A stretch of 64,000 nucleotides of DNA, from positions 124,001-188,000 of the forward strand of contig CAJTLP010000001.1 in NCBI GenBank assembly GCA_910577195.1, given 5' to 3'. The notes below the pieces were generated by a model. The model worked only from the letters and a program-made list of their open reading frames with translations. It was not told the DNA's origin and searched no databases. This DNA is from an uncultured Eubacterium sp. (GTDB lineage Bacteria > Bacillota > Clostridia > Oscillospirales > Acutalibacteraceae). Every line of letters begins with the position of its first letter. Positions within the stretch are counted from its first letter, which is position 1. Positions 16,106-24,291 of this stretch are shown here, piece after piece. The position numbers and the translations under genes are program-made.

Positions 16106-19100
16106 CTATATAATTTTATCTTTCTTTAAATAATCAATAAGCCTTTCGGTATTTTTTCCATCATGATAAGCAACAATATGTGAATATTTTTTCTTGTATT
16201 CCTCACTCTGCTCATTTTCATAATTATATTCAATAGATTCTGTCAGACCGTCCGTGTTATAAAAATAATCACCGTAAACATTATTTTCATTGAGCATAAG
16301 TTTTGTTGTAGGACCATACTGCTCCATACAGAAATCCTTTTCTTCCCAATAGAAGATAACACGGGTGCCGCGATAAAAAGCATCATAGGCAATGGAAGAA
16401 TAGTCTGTAATAAGTATTCTTGCCTGCTTTAAAATATCATCATACTTGGCGTCGGTAATGATTGTATCGGTTATATGCTTAGGAAGATTCTTAAGCTCAT
16501 TTACAATCAGAGGATGCGGAAGGATAATAACCTTATCCTTAAGCCTCTCCGGCACGCTGTTATATATTTTCATAATCATTTTGAAGTAGCTTGTTTCAAG
16601 GAAATTATCACGTGCAGTATTAATTTCCCAAGGTCTCCAGGTTGGCATGATTATGATTTTATCCGCATCATCATTCAGCGTATTTCTGTCAAATTTAGGC
16701 AAGCCTGAAATATACAGATCATCATACTCGTGTCTGCCCAGCTCAACAAAATGGTCAGCCTCTGCCTTAGAGGATACGACTACTGCGTATTTTCCGTTAA
16801 GCTCACGGCGTCTGAACAGGTATCTTGCCTCACTGTCAAGCGAAACCATATACATTACGCCGTGCTGCAGGAAAACATAATTTATATTCTTATCCGCTAC
16901 CTTTTTGAGTGCAAAAACATTGAACAGCTTCAGGTCAATGGAATGAACCATTGTTTCCGTACCGATAAATGTTTTCGCCTTGAAGAAATATAAATAATGC
17001 TTGAATGAGTGCTTGTAAAGAATATTCGGCAGATATTTTTCAGGAATGGAATCAATATGCTGATAGTTTTTATCAACAATGAAATATGCATTATCATATC
17101 CTGCGTCAATCAGCTTTTCAAAAAGAACACTTGCACTTTCCTCATACTTTGAAGAATTCTTTTCAAAAAGCAAAACCAACTTTTTCGCCTTTTTACTGTT
17201 CCAGAAAAGAGATACAACATAGGCTAAAAATTGCTTGATTCTTTCAATAATTTTATCTGAAGTAATAAAGGAACGTACATAAACATTCAGATTATTGCTT
17301 GTAGACTGACGGAATACTGCGATTGTATTTGTCTCTTTTTCTTTAAGCATTGAGCTTCTCAGACCTAAAAAGATTTTTCCGAGAAGTGACCAATACTGGG
17401 CGTGGCATTGAACAAGCTTATCATACTTATTCTTATAGCACATCATAACCTTGTTGTTTGCCGGCATATCCAGTATTTTTTCCACAGGAACTTCAAATGA
17501 ATAAATACCGAAGTGCTTTTTGGAAACACGATTTTTATTTCCTATAAACTTATATTCATACTCCTCGCTGCCTACCATAAGAGAAACATCTTTCATAGCA
17601 ACAGCAATCGGAGTTTTAAAGCTGAACAGACTCACGCATTTAAGCTTTTTCGGAAATGACATATAAAGCGGTAAAATGTTATTGAGCCTGGACTTTTGTC
17701 TGAAGGATGCATCAGCATAAATCTTTTCTTCGCTTCGGCTGACATAAGCCTCATTTTCTCTCTGGCTGTTATCATATTCAGTAAAGCCGTAAGCCTTTTC
17801 AAATCTCTTTATATACTCAGAATTCTTATCAAAGGACTTTGATGTTGCATAGTAATCACCGTGCTTTACATATTCCTTTTTGCCGCTGAGCTTTGTCAGA
17901 ATACCGGCAACAATAATATCACCGCAGGCGAAATCCACTACCTTTGCAGGCTGAATGGAATGGAAACGGCGTTTCGCCTCACTTTCAAGAAATCTGTCGT
18001 AGGTTTCTGAATTCTTTATCCTATGCAGATACCTGTGACTGAAAATAGAAAAAGCATCCTTAAGCCTGAACTGATAAGCAGATACGATTCCGTAAAAGCC
18101 TGCTTTTCCGATAAGGGAATTGATTACTTCCTTCTTTCCTTCGTTAAGGTTTCTGCTGTATGCAATAACACAGTTATACTGTGGATGGTCCTCAACATAA
18201 TTTCTGATATTATCATAATTAAGTGCCTTGAATTTGCCCACATAAATCAGGCACAAATTATCAGCTGCTTTGTGTTGCTCAAGCTCGAATTTATCAGTCT
18301 TTGCGTTGACCATCATTTCAAAAATGTCACCGCACTGATTATATGAGCCGTTGGTGCAATACGTTTCAATAAACTGTGAATAGTCCTGAACAGGCTTATT
18401 CATTTCCTTGACTGTATCAGCCACATTTTCAGTAATCGGGAAAGGCAGCTCCTCAAACGGAATATAAACGCCTCTTGTCTTTAAATATTCGCGCTTATCA
18501 TATGCAAGAAGAATAATTTTCTTTCCAGTGACAGCAAAGTCAAAGAAAACACTGGAATAGTCTGTAATCAGACCATCGCAGGCGTTGAGCACCTCATAGG
18601 TATCGTAAGATGAATTAAAATACTGAATATGCCTGAACTTGCTGCAGTCAATATTACAGGCAAGAAGGAAATGCATATTGACCAAAAGCACCTGATCATC
18701 AGACAATTTCTTGTCAAACTGCTTCAGTATTCTCATTGCTGAGGAAATCTGCTTTTTCGTATTTGCTGTTCTGCCTGTTCCTCTCCAGGTAGGCATATAA
18801 GCAAAAACTGTTTTTCCGTCAAGCCCCAGCTTTTTCTTCATCTCTATTCCCTTTTCAGGATTATAGAAGATATAGTTTCTCGGATAATTTGCAACAAGTG
18901 ATTTTCCGCTGAAAATATAATTCAGGTCGTAATCATTCATAAACACATCTTTTGTAAAATCATTTGGGAAAAGAGCATAATCACTCATAAGATAATTCTT
19001 CTGAATATTAGCCATGCTTCCCAAAAAGGATTTATCCGATTTTCCGAGTGTTTTAAGCGGAGTACCGTGCCAGGTGTTCAGAAAAACCTGTCCATCTCTT

Positions 19101-19462
19101 TTATTGAAATACGGCGGAAAGGAATTGTCCGTCATTACATATTTGGCAGTTGCAAGGTATTTGCAGTATTCATCAGAATTTCTTACAGAAAGAATAACCC
19201 TGTCGAAGCCGTAAAACTTCATTCTCTCACGAGCAGCCTTGAGATTATTATCCGTAACAACAAATACGGTTTTATATTCACTCCAACGCGGATTTGAGTT
19301 AATCTCATTGAGCATGGAAAACATATTACCGTTTATATTTGTTCCCTGTCCGCCCTCGATAAGAACCAGCTTTTCATCAAGGGGCATTGATGAATAATGA
19401 ATATATGAAGGCTTTATTCCGTCCCTTATTTTACCAAGTTTATTAATGATTTTTTTAATCAA
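16106..19462 (-). CDS. Tandem CDP-glycerol glycerophosphotransferase (TagF-like, two catalytic domains)
   Basis: This family polymerises glycerol-phosphate units from CDP-glycerol onto lipid-linked wall polymers at the inner membrane face. The 1118-aa protein contains two copies of the domain. The first has WHGTP near residue 132 and ITDYSSVFFD near 300; the second has LQHGVM near 867 and ITDYSSIAYD near 1022. A segment of about 300 residues lies between them. Translation probably starts at TTG 19462 with GAGGTAA upstream. The doubling suggests a bifunctional transferase. Confidence 0.85.
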   Translation of the reverse strand: MIKKIINKLGKIRDGIKPSYIHYSSMPLDEKLVLIEGGQGTNINGNMFSMLNEINSNPRWSEYKTVFVVTDNNLKAARERMKFYGFDRVILSVRNSDEYCKYLATAKYVMTDNSFPPYFNKRDGQVFLNTWHGTPLKTLGKSDKSFLGSMANIQKNYLMSDYALFPNDFTKDVFMNDYDLNYIFSGKSLVANYPRNYIFYNPEKGIEMKKKLGLDGKTVFAYMPTWRGTGRTANTKKQISSAMRILKQFDKKLSDDQVLLVNMHFLLACNIDCSKFRHIQYFNSSYDTYEVLNACDGLITDYSSVFFDFAVTGKKIILLAYDKREYLKTRGVYIPFEELPFPITENVADTVKEMNKPVQDYSQFIETYCTNGSYNQCGDIFEMMVNAKTDKFELEQHKAADNLCLIYVGKFKALNYDNIRNYVEDHPQYNCVIAYSRNLNEGKKEVINSLIGKAGFYGIVSAYQFRLKDAFSIFSHRYLHRIKNSETYDRFLESEAKRRFHSIQPAKVVDFACGDIIVAGILTKLSGKKEYVKHGDYYATSKSFDKNSEYIKRFEKAYGFTEYDNSQRENEAYVSRSEEKIYADASFRQKSRLNNILPLYMSFPKKLKCVSLFSFKTPIAVAMKDVSLMVGSEEYEYKFIGNKNRVSKKHFGIYSFEVPVEKILDMPANNKVMMCYKNKYDKLVQCHAQYWSLLGKIFLGLRSSMLKEKETNTIAVFRQSTSNNLNVYVRSFITSDKIIERIKQFLAYVVSLFWNSKKAKKLVLLFEKNSSKYEESASVLFEKLIDAGYDNAYFIVDKNYQHIDSIPEKYLPNILYKHSFKHYLYFFKAKTFIGTETMVHSIDLKLFNVFALKKVADKNINYVFLQHGVMYMVSLDSEARYLFRRRELNGKYAVVVSSKAEADHFVELGRHEYDDLYISGLPKFDRNTLNDDADKIIIMPTWRPWEINTARDNFLETSYFKMIMKIYNSVPERLKDKVIILPHPLIVNELKNLPKHITDTIITDAKYDDILKQARILITDYSSIAYDAFYRGTRVIFYWEEKDFCMEQYGPTTKLMLNENNVYGDYFYNTDGLTESIEYNYENEQSEEYKKKYSHIVAYHDGKNTERLIDYLKKDKII

Positions 19463-19502
19463 TGGATATTACCTCTTTTCAATATAAGAAAAGGCTTAAT
19501 AG

Positions 19503-20624
19503 TTAACCGTTTTCATTTATCAATATGGAAATAAATTTTGCCAATATCTGTGCATTGTTCGTACCGGTATTCTCAACATACTTTGTCTTGAATTGATAAA
19601 GTGCATTCTGATCATAAAGACCTGTTCTGATTGCCTTGCACAGCTCATCAGCGTTTTCAAATGTGGAAAGGTGCATCTCTTCCTTAAGATTAATATTGGC
19701 ACCTCGTTCCGCAATATACTGCTGATAATCCGGTACAAAGAAGTAAAGGGGCTTCATAAGTATTGCCGCCTCAAAAGCACAGGCAGAATAGTCTGTGATA
19801 ATCACATCTGCCACCTTCATTAATTCAGCTGTTGAAAACCTGCCGTTATAGAAAAAACGTTCATCCCTTTTCACCTTTGAAAAAAGCGGATGAGGACTTA
19901 CAATCAGATGATAATCCTTCATTTCCTCAGCAAACTCAACCTTAAGCTCCTGTGCCACATAAGCCTCTCTGTCACGGAAGGTAGGTAAATAAAGCACAAT
20001 CTTTTTATCGCTCAAACCCGGATTTTCCTTATAAAAACGTTCTGTTGCGCCGTCGTTTTTAAGCAGCTCGTCCACTCTTGGCAAAGAGCATATTTTGATT
20101 TTCTTAGCAGAACAGCCGAAGGCTTCCATATAAAACTGAGCCGTTGCCTTGCTCGGTGCCAAAACATAATCATAGTTTTTATGCATACACATGGCAGTGC
20201 TTATATTCTCATCCCTGCCCTCTTTTGTGCCGACGCTCTGCAGACCGAACTTTTTAATTGCACCCAGAGCGTGCCACATCTGAATGACTTTTAAATCCTT
20301 TTTATGCTTAAGACAGGAAACGGTGATAGAATACGTATCCAGCACAGCCAGCTTGGATGTTGCAAGATAATACATATCACCGATTATATCTATGCAATAC
20401 TTTATCTTGTCTGCAAAGCCGTCAGGAATCATTCTTAAACGGAAAACCTGTTCAACCTCAGGTATTTCCTCCTTAATTGCACGTTCAAGCAAAAGCATAT
20501 CTGTGCTTTTATCATTGCTTTGACGTGAAAGATATACGATTCTGTTTTTCGTCTTAAACAGTTTTAAAGGTGCATAAAGCACCCTTAAACCAAATTTCAG
20601 TATTGAAAATAAAACTACCTTCAT
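19503..20624 (-). CDS. CDP-glycerol glycerophosphotransferase family protein (TagB-like)
   Basis: The 373-aa protein has one copy of the glycerophosphotransferase domain, with WHALGAIKKFG near residue 118 and ITDYSACAFE near 278. Single-domain members act as primases (TagB) or short polymerases. It begins 3 bases after the glyA stop and has no clear ribosome site of its own, so it is probably translated by coupling. It likely works with the tandem enzyme encoded 40 bases downstream in making a glycerol-phosphate-containing cell-surface polymer. Confidence 0.85.
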   Translation of the reverse strand: MKVVLFSILKFGLRVLYAPLKLFKTKNRIVYLSRQSNDKSTDMLLLERAIKEEIPEVEQVFRLRMIPDGFADKIKYCIDIIGDMYYLATSKLAVLDTYSITVSCLKHKKDLKVIQMWHALGAIKKFGLQSVGTKEGRDENISTAMCMHKNYDYVLAPSKATAQFYMEAFGCSAKKIKICSLPRVDELLKNDGATERFYKENPGLSDKKIVLYLPTFRDREAYVAQELKVEFAEEMKDYHLIVSPHPLFSKVKRDERFFYNGRFSTAELMKVADVIITDYSACAFEAAILMKPLYFFVPDYQQYIAERGANINLKEEMHLSTFENADELCKAIRTGLYDQNALYQFKTKYVENTGTNNAQILAKFISILINENG

Positions 20625-20627
20625 AGC

Positions 20628-21881
20628 TTATTCGTACAAAGGATACTTAGCACAAATTTCAGCAACGCCGTTTGTGATTTCATCCTTCTTGTTATCAAAA
20701 TCAGTTACTGCAAGATAAATATACTCTGCAATCTTATCCATATCCTCAGTATTAAGACCTCTTGTCGTAGCAGCAGGAGTACCGATACGAACACCTGATG
20801 TAACAAATGGTGAAAGAGGTTCGTTCGGAACAGTGTTCTTGTTCAGTGTGATATGAACCTCGTCAAGTCTGTGCTCCAGCTCTTTACCTGTAACATCTGT
20901 ACCGCGAAGGTCAAGCAGACAAAGATGATTGTCTGTACCGCCTGAAACAAGATTGAGACCTCTCTTTGTAAGTCCGTCAGCCAGTGCCTTTGCGTTATCA
21001 ATCACTCTCTGCTGATATTCCTTGAATTCCGGCTTAAGCGCCTCGCCGAAGCAAACTGCCTTACCTGCGATTACGTGCATAAGCGGACCACCCTGGGTAC
21101 CCGGAAATACTGCTGAATTCAGCTTTCTTGCAAGATACTCGTTATTGCAGAGGATAAGACCGCCGCGAGGACCGCGAAGAGTTTTATGAGTTGTTGTCGT
21201 TACAACATCAGCATATGGAATCGGTGACTGGTGAAGACCTGCAGCAACAAGACCTGCAATGTGTGCCATATCAACCATAAACATTGCACCGTTTGCGTGT
21301 GCAATATCAGCCATTGTCTTGAAATCAATCTCTCTCGGATAAGCAGATGCACCTGCAACAACAAGCTTAGGCTTAACTCTGTTAACCTGCTTTGCAAATT
21401 CCTTAAGATCAATATATCCCTCATCATCAACGCCGTAAGGCACAAAGTTAAAATACTTACCGCTGATATTAGCAGGTGAACCGTGTGTAAGGTGACCGCC
21501 GTTATCAAGGCTCATACCCATTACTGTATCACCCGGCTGAAGAAGAGCAAGATAAACTGCTGTATTAGCCTGAGCGCCTGAGTGTGGCTGAACATTGGCA
21601 TAATTACAGCCGAAAAGCTCACAAGCTCTTTTAATTGCAATTTCTTCAACAATATCAACAAACTGGCAGCCGCCGTAATATCTTTTTGCAGGGAGACCCT
21701 CAGCGTACTTATTTGTAAGAACTGAACCCATAGCAGCCATAACCTGAGGTGAAACAAGATTCTCAGAAGCGATAAGCTCAATATTCTCTCTCTGACGCTT
21801 AAGCTCAAGAGCCATTGCGTCAGCTACCTCGCTGTCCGTTTCTGCAACCTTTGCGATTGAATCATAATAATCAGGAAACAT
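20628..21881 (-). CDS. glyA: Serine hydroxymethyltransferase
   Basis: GlyA interconverts serine and glycine with tetrahydrofolate and feeds one-carbon metabolism. The 417-aa protein is of standard length. It shows ELIASENLVSP near residue 35, the YYGG loop near 68-71 and the PLP Lys233 in TTTHKTLRGPRGG. It is the first gene of an apparent transcript continuing into two glycerophosphotransferase genes, an unusual link between folate metabolism and the envelope. Confidence 0.97.
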   Translation of the reverse strand: MFPDYYDSIAKVAETDSEVADAMALELKRQRENIELIASENLVSPQVMAAMGSVLTNKYAEGLPAKRYYGGCQFVDIVEEIAIKRACELFGCNYANVQPHSGAQANTAVYLALLQPGDTVMGMSLDNGGHLTHGSPANISGKYFNFVPYGVDDEGYIDLKEFAKQVNRVKPKLVVAGASAYPREIDFKTMADIAHANGAMFMVDMAHIAGLVAAGLHQSPIPYADVVTTTTHKTLRGPRGGLILCNNEYLARKLNSAVFPGTQGGPLMHVIAGKAVCFGEALKPEFKEYQQRVIDNAKALADGLTKRGLNLVSGGTDNHLCLLDLRGTDVTGKELEHRLDEVHITLNKNTVPNEPLSPFVTSGVRIGTPAATTRGLNTEDMDKIAEYIYLAVTDFDNKKDEITNGVAEICAKYPLYE

Positions 21882-21963
21882 TTTTTAATCCTCCAAAATA
21901 TTCAAAATTATACGGATATATAATAACATAAATAACTTTAATATACAATACTAATTTTAATAC

Positions 21964-21992
21964 TTGAAAGATAGTATATTATGTGATAAAAT
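21964..21992 (+). promoter_or_regulatory. Promoter of the yebC gene
   Basis: TTGAAA (21964-21969) and TAAAAT (21987-21992) are separated by 17 bases and lie 26 bases before the start codon. Confidence 0.6.
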
Positions 21993-22018
21993 CTTTATGT
22001 TAAAAAAGGAGTGATACT

Positions 22019-22762
22019 ATGAGCGGACATAATAAATGGAGCACCATTAAAAGAAAAAAGGGTGCAAACGACGCAGCAAGAGCAAAGGTATTTACAAAAA
22101 TCGGCAGAGAGCTTGCAGTAGCAGTTAAGAACGGCGGACCTGATCCGAACAACAATGCTAAGCTCCGTGATGTTATCGCAAAGGCAAAGCAGAACAATGT
22201 ACCGAATGATAATATTGACAGAATGCTGAAAAAGGCTGCCGGCGAGGGTGACAGCACAAACTACGAAGAAATCGTATACGAAGGCTATGGTCCTTCAGGT
22301 GTTGCAGTCGTTGTTGAAACACTTACCGACAACAGAAACAGAACTGCATCTGAGGTACGCCATTACTTTGATAAGGCAGGCGGAAATATGGGTACACCGG
22401 GCTCGGTTACCTTTATGTTCGGCAAAGAGGGTGTTATCATCATCGAGAAAGAGGATGTTGATGCCGATACACTTATGATGGATGCACTTGAGGCAGGTGC
22501 AACGGATTTCCTGACTGATGATGAGGATATCTTTGAAATCAGAACAGAGGCAAATGATGTGGGTGCAATCCGTGACGACCTTGAGGCAAAGGGCTACAGC
22601 ATTGTATCTTCAGAGCCTGCATATATCCCACAGACTTATACCAGACTTGAATCCGAAGATGATATGAAGGCTATGTCAAAGATGATTGATATGTTCGAGG
22701 AAAACGACGACGTTCAGAACATCTGGCATAACTGGGAAAATGAGGACGAATACGAGGGCTAA
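22019..22762 (+). CDS. yebC: YebC/PmpR-family translation or transcription factor
   Basis: The 247-aa protein begins with the family hallmark SGHNKWSTIKRKKGANDAAR and continues through the three-domain YebC layout to the EDEYEG end. Family members have been described both as DNA-binding regulators and as factors that relieve ribosome stalling at proline-rich stretches; the sequence does not decide between them. ATG 22019 has AAAGGAG 8 bases upstream. It forms a single-gene transcript, closed by a terminator. Confidence 0.95.
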   Translation: MSGHNKWSTIKRKKGANDAARAKVFTKIGRELAVAVKNGGPDPNNNAKLRDVIAKAKQNNVPNDNIDRMLKKAAGEGDSTNYEEIVYEGYGPSGVAVVVETLTDNRNRTASEVRHYFDKAGGNMGTPGSVTFMFGKEGVIIIEKEDVDADTLMMDALEAGATDFLTDDEDIFEIRTEANDVGAIRDDLEAKGYSIVSSEPAYIPQTYTRLESEDDMKAMSKMIDMFEENDDVQNIWHNWENEDEYEG

Positions 22763-22781
22763 TACACCACAATATATAGCA

Positions 22782-22809
22782 AAAGCGTTGCAGATAACTG
22801 CAACGCTTT
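22782..22809 (+). terminator. Terminator of yebC
   Basis: Perfect 12-bp stem (22782-22793 with 22798-22809, loop ATAA) followed by TATTTTTTATT. It may also serve the convergent lipoprotein gene. Confidence 0.9.
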
Positions 22810-22821
22810 ATTTTTTATTAT

Positions 22822-23292
22822 TTAATATCCGAGAGCATCCGCGATATCATTCACTGCATCTTTATATTCTGCGGTTGTGTGAACAAAAAGGAATGTATCA
22901 TCAATTTGTGAAAGCAGTATATATTCACCGTCAGCCAACATACGGAACTCACTGTGATTTCCAACACTTACCGCAGTATGTACCGAAGCACTTTTATGCT
23001 GCTCCTCAAATTTCGCTTTATTATTTTCATACATTCCTTTTGCGTATGTTTCATCGCTACACTGATAAAACTCAACCTGATAAGATTGTGTACTGTCAAC
23101 TGCAGCATATACTTCAAGGATATAATCAAATTCAGCGTACTGGTCTTTACCATCTACAACCGTAAAGCCCTGTTCACTCATTGTGGTTTTGAATGTATCT
23201 GTTGTTATGGCTGTTTTGGATTTACAGCCGGTGAGCATAAGCACCAGCACCATACATACTGCAAATACTGTAAAAATTCTGCTTTTCTTCAT
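22822..23292 (-). CDS. Small lipoprotein of unknown function
   Basis: The 156-aa protein has a signal peptide with lipobox LMLTGC (Cys near residue 23) and a single soluble domain of about 130 residues. The domain mixes Tyr-rich strands with helices (QSYQVEFYQC) and is of a kind common among gut Clostridia lipoproteins. I do not recognise a catalytic motif. ATG 23292 follows GAGGAG. The gene stands alone. Confidence 0.75.
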   Translation of the reverse strand: MKKSRIFTVFAVCMVLVLMLTGCKSKTAITTDTFKTTMSEQGFTVVDGKDQYAEFDYILEVYAAVDSTQSYQVEFYQCSDETYAKGMYENNKAKFEEQHKSASVHTAVSVGNHSEFRMLADGEYILLSQIDDTFLFVHTTAEYKDAVNDIADALGY

Positions 23293-23359
23293 AACATTTT
23301 CTCCTCAAAAATTAATTTTTCTAATTATACCTCAAAAAAAACAACTGCAAAATAATGTT

Positions 23360-24046
23360 TTAAAGCGCATCCAATACTGCTTTAATCTCAGATAAATGTT
23401 TTACTACATAATCAGGGGTTGTATCGTTGCTATTATCATCACCACGATGATTGAACCATACTGTTTTAATGCCTGCATTTATTCCGCCCTTGATATCCGA
23501 CGAAAGACTGTCACCGATTATAATTGTCTCTTCCCTTTTAAAATCCTGTATTTGCGAAAAGCAATAATCAAAGAATTCCCTGTTCGGCTTTTCACAACCG
23601 ACAACTTCGGAAATAAAAATACCTTTAAAGCATCTGGAAATTCCTGCACTCTCGAGCCGGCTGTCCTGCACACGCTTTGCACCGTTTGAAACAAGATACA
23701 AATTATACTGTTCATAAAGCGCCTCTAATATTTCAGGAGCACCGTCAATAAAATAGTGACCGATACAAAGATTATCCTCATAAAGAGCCGTTGTCCTTTC
23801 AGGTGAAACATCAAGCTTAAGCTCATCAAACAGAAGCTTAAATCGGTTCACCTTAACCTGCTCTCTTGTAATCTCGCCAAGCTCCAGCCTTTTCCACTGG
23901 GATATATTATACTTACTGTACTGACTGACTATATAATCATCAACGCTTATACCAAGCTCGTTCAGTGCTTTGGTCAGTGCAACACGCTCCGCTATTTTGA
24001 AATCAAGTATGGTATCATCAAGGTCAAACAATATATTTTTAATCAT
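23360..24046 (-). CDS. HAD-family phosphatase, YjjG-type nucleotidase-like
   Basis: The 228-aa protein has the HAD motifs in order: FDLDDTILDF at residues 5-14 with the nucleophile Asp, VSNGAK near 118, and GDSLSSDIKGGINAGI near 180-195. It is closest in layout to the YjjG subfamily that removes phosphate from non-canonical nucleoside monophosphates. ATG 24046 is chosen because TTTGGAGAAG lies upstream; the frame is open 99 bases further but overlaps a terminator. The exact substrate is inferred only. Confidence 0.85.
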   Translation of the reverse strand: MIKNILFDLDDTILDFKIAERVALTKALNELGISVDDYIVSQYSKYNISQWKRLELGEITREQVKVNRFKLLFDELKLDVSPERTTALYEDNLCIGHYFIDGAPEILEALYEQYNLYLVSNGAKRVQDSRLESAGISRCFKGIFISEVVGCEKPNREFFDYCFSQIQDFKREETIIIGDSLSSDIKGGINAGIKTVWFNHRGDDNSNDTTPDYVVKHLSEIKAVLDAL

Positions 24047-24062
24047 ATTCTTCTCCAAATGC

Positions 24063-24106
24063 AAAAATCCGTCTGAGTCTATTATAACAGACTCAAACGG
24101 ATTTTT
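24063..24106 (-). terminator. Terminator after the feo operon
   Basis: Arms 24063-24080 and 24089-24106 pair almost perfectly (one mismatch) and are flanked by A and T runs. It lies after the Cys-rich feo-linked gene and before the HAD gene on the same strand. Confidence 0.85.
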
Positions 24107-24111
24107 CCATA

Positions 24112-24282
24112 CTACATATTTTGATTGTGACAATTGCAGCTGCATTCACTGCAGTTACAGCCGCAGGAACTTTTGCCTGCTTTCTTATCCTTAACCATTT
24201 TTGTAACAACTGCCGCAACAGCTGCTACTACGATAAGAAGCACAATAATTGTTCCTATGTTTTGTGTTAAAAAGACTATCAT
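24112..24282 (-). CDS. FeoB-associated Cys-rich membrane protein
   Basis: This 56-aa peptide has one N-terminal membrane helix (residues 8-27) and a basic stretch. Its C-terminus carries six cysteines within 13 residues (CGCNCSECSCNC). Small proteins of this kind are commonly encoded directly after feoB in Clostridia and are thought to act with FeoB in ferrous iron uptake, perhaps as an iron-binding or redox aid on the cytoplasmic side. The ATG lies 9 bases after the feoB stop and is preceded by AAGGTGA. Confidence 0.9.
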   Translation of the reverse strand: MIVFLTQNIGTIIVLLIVVAAVAAVVTKMVKDKKAGKSSCGCNCSECSCNCHNQNM

Positions 24283-24291
24283 AAAATCACC

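Noticed and set aside
21882..22018. Riboswitch before glyA
   Set aside because: The region is AT-rich promoter sequence without a stable aptamer-like fold or GC-rich stems.
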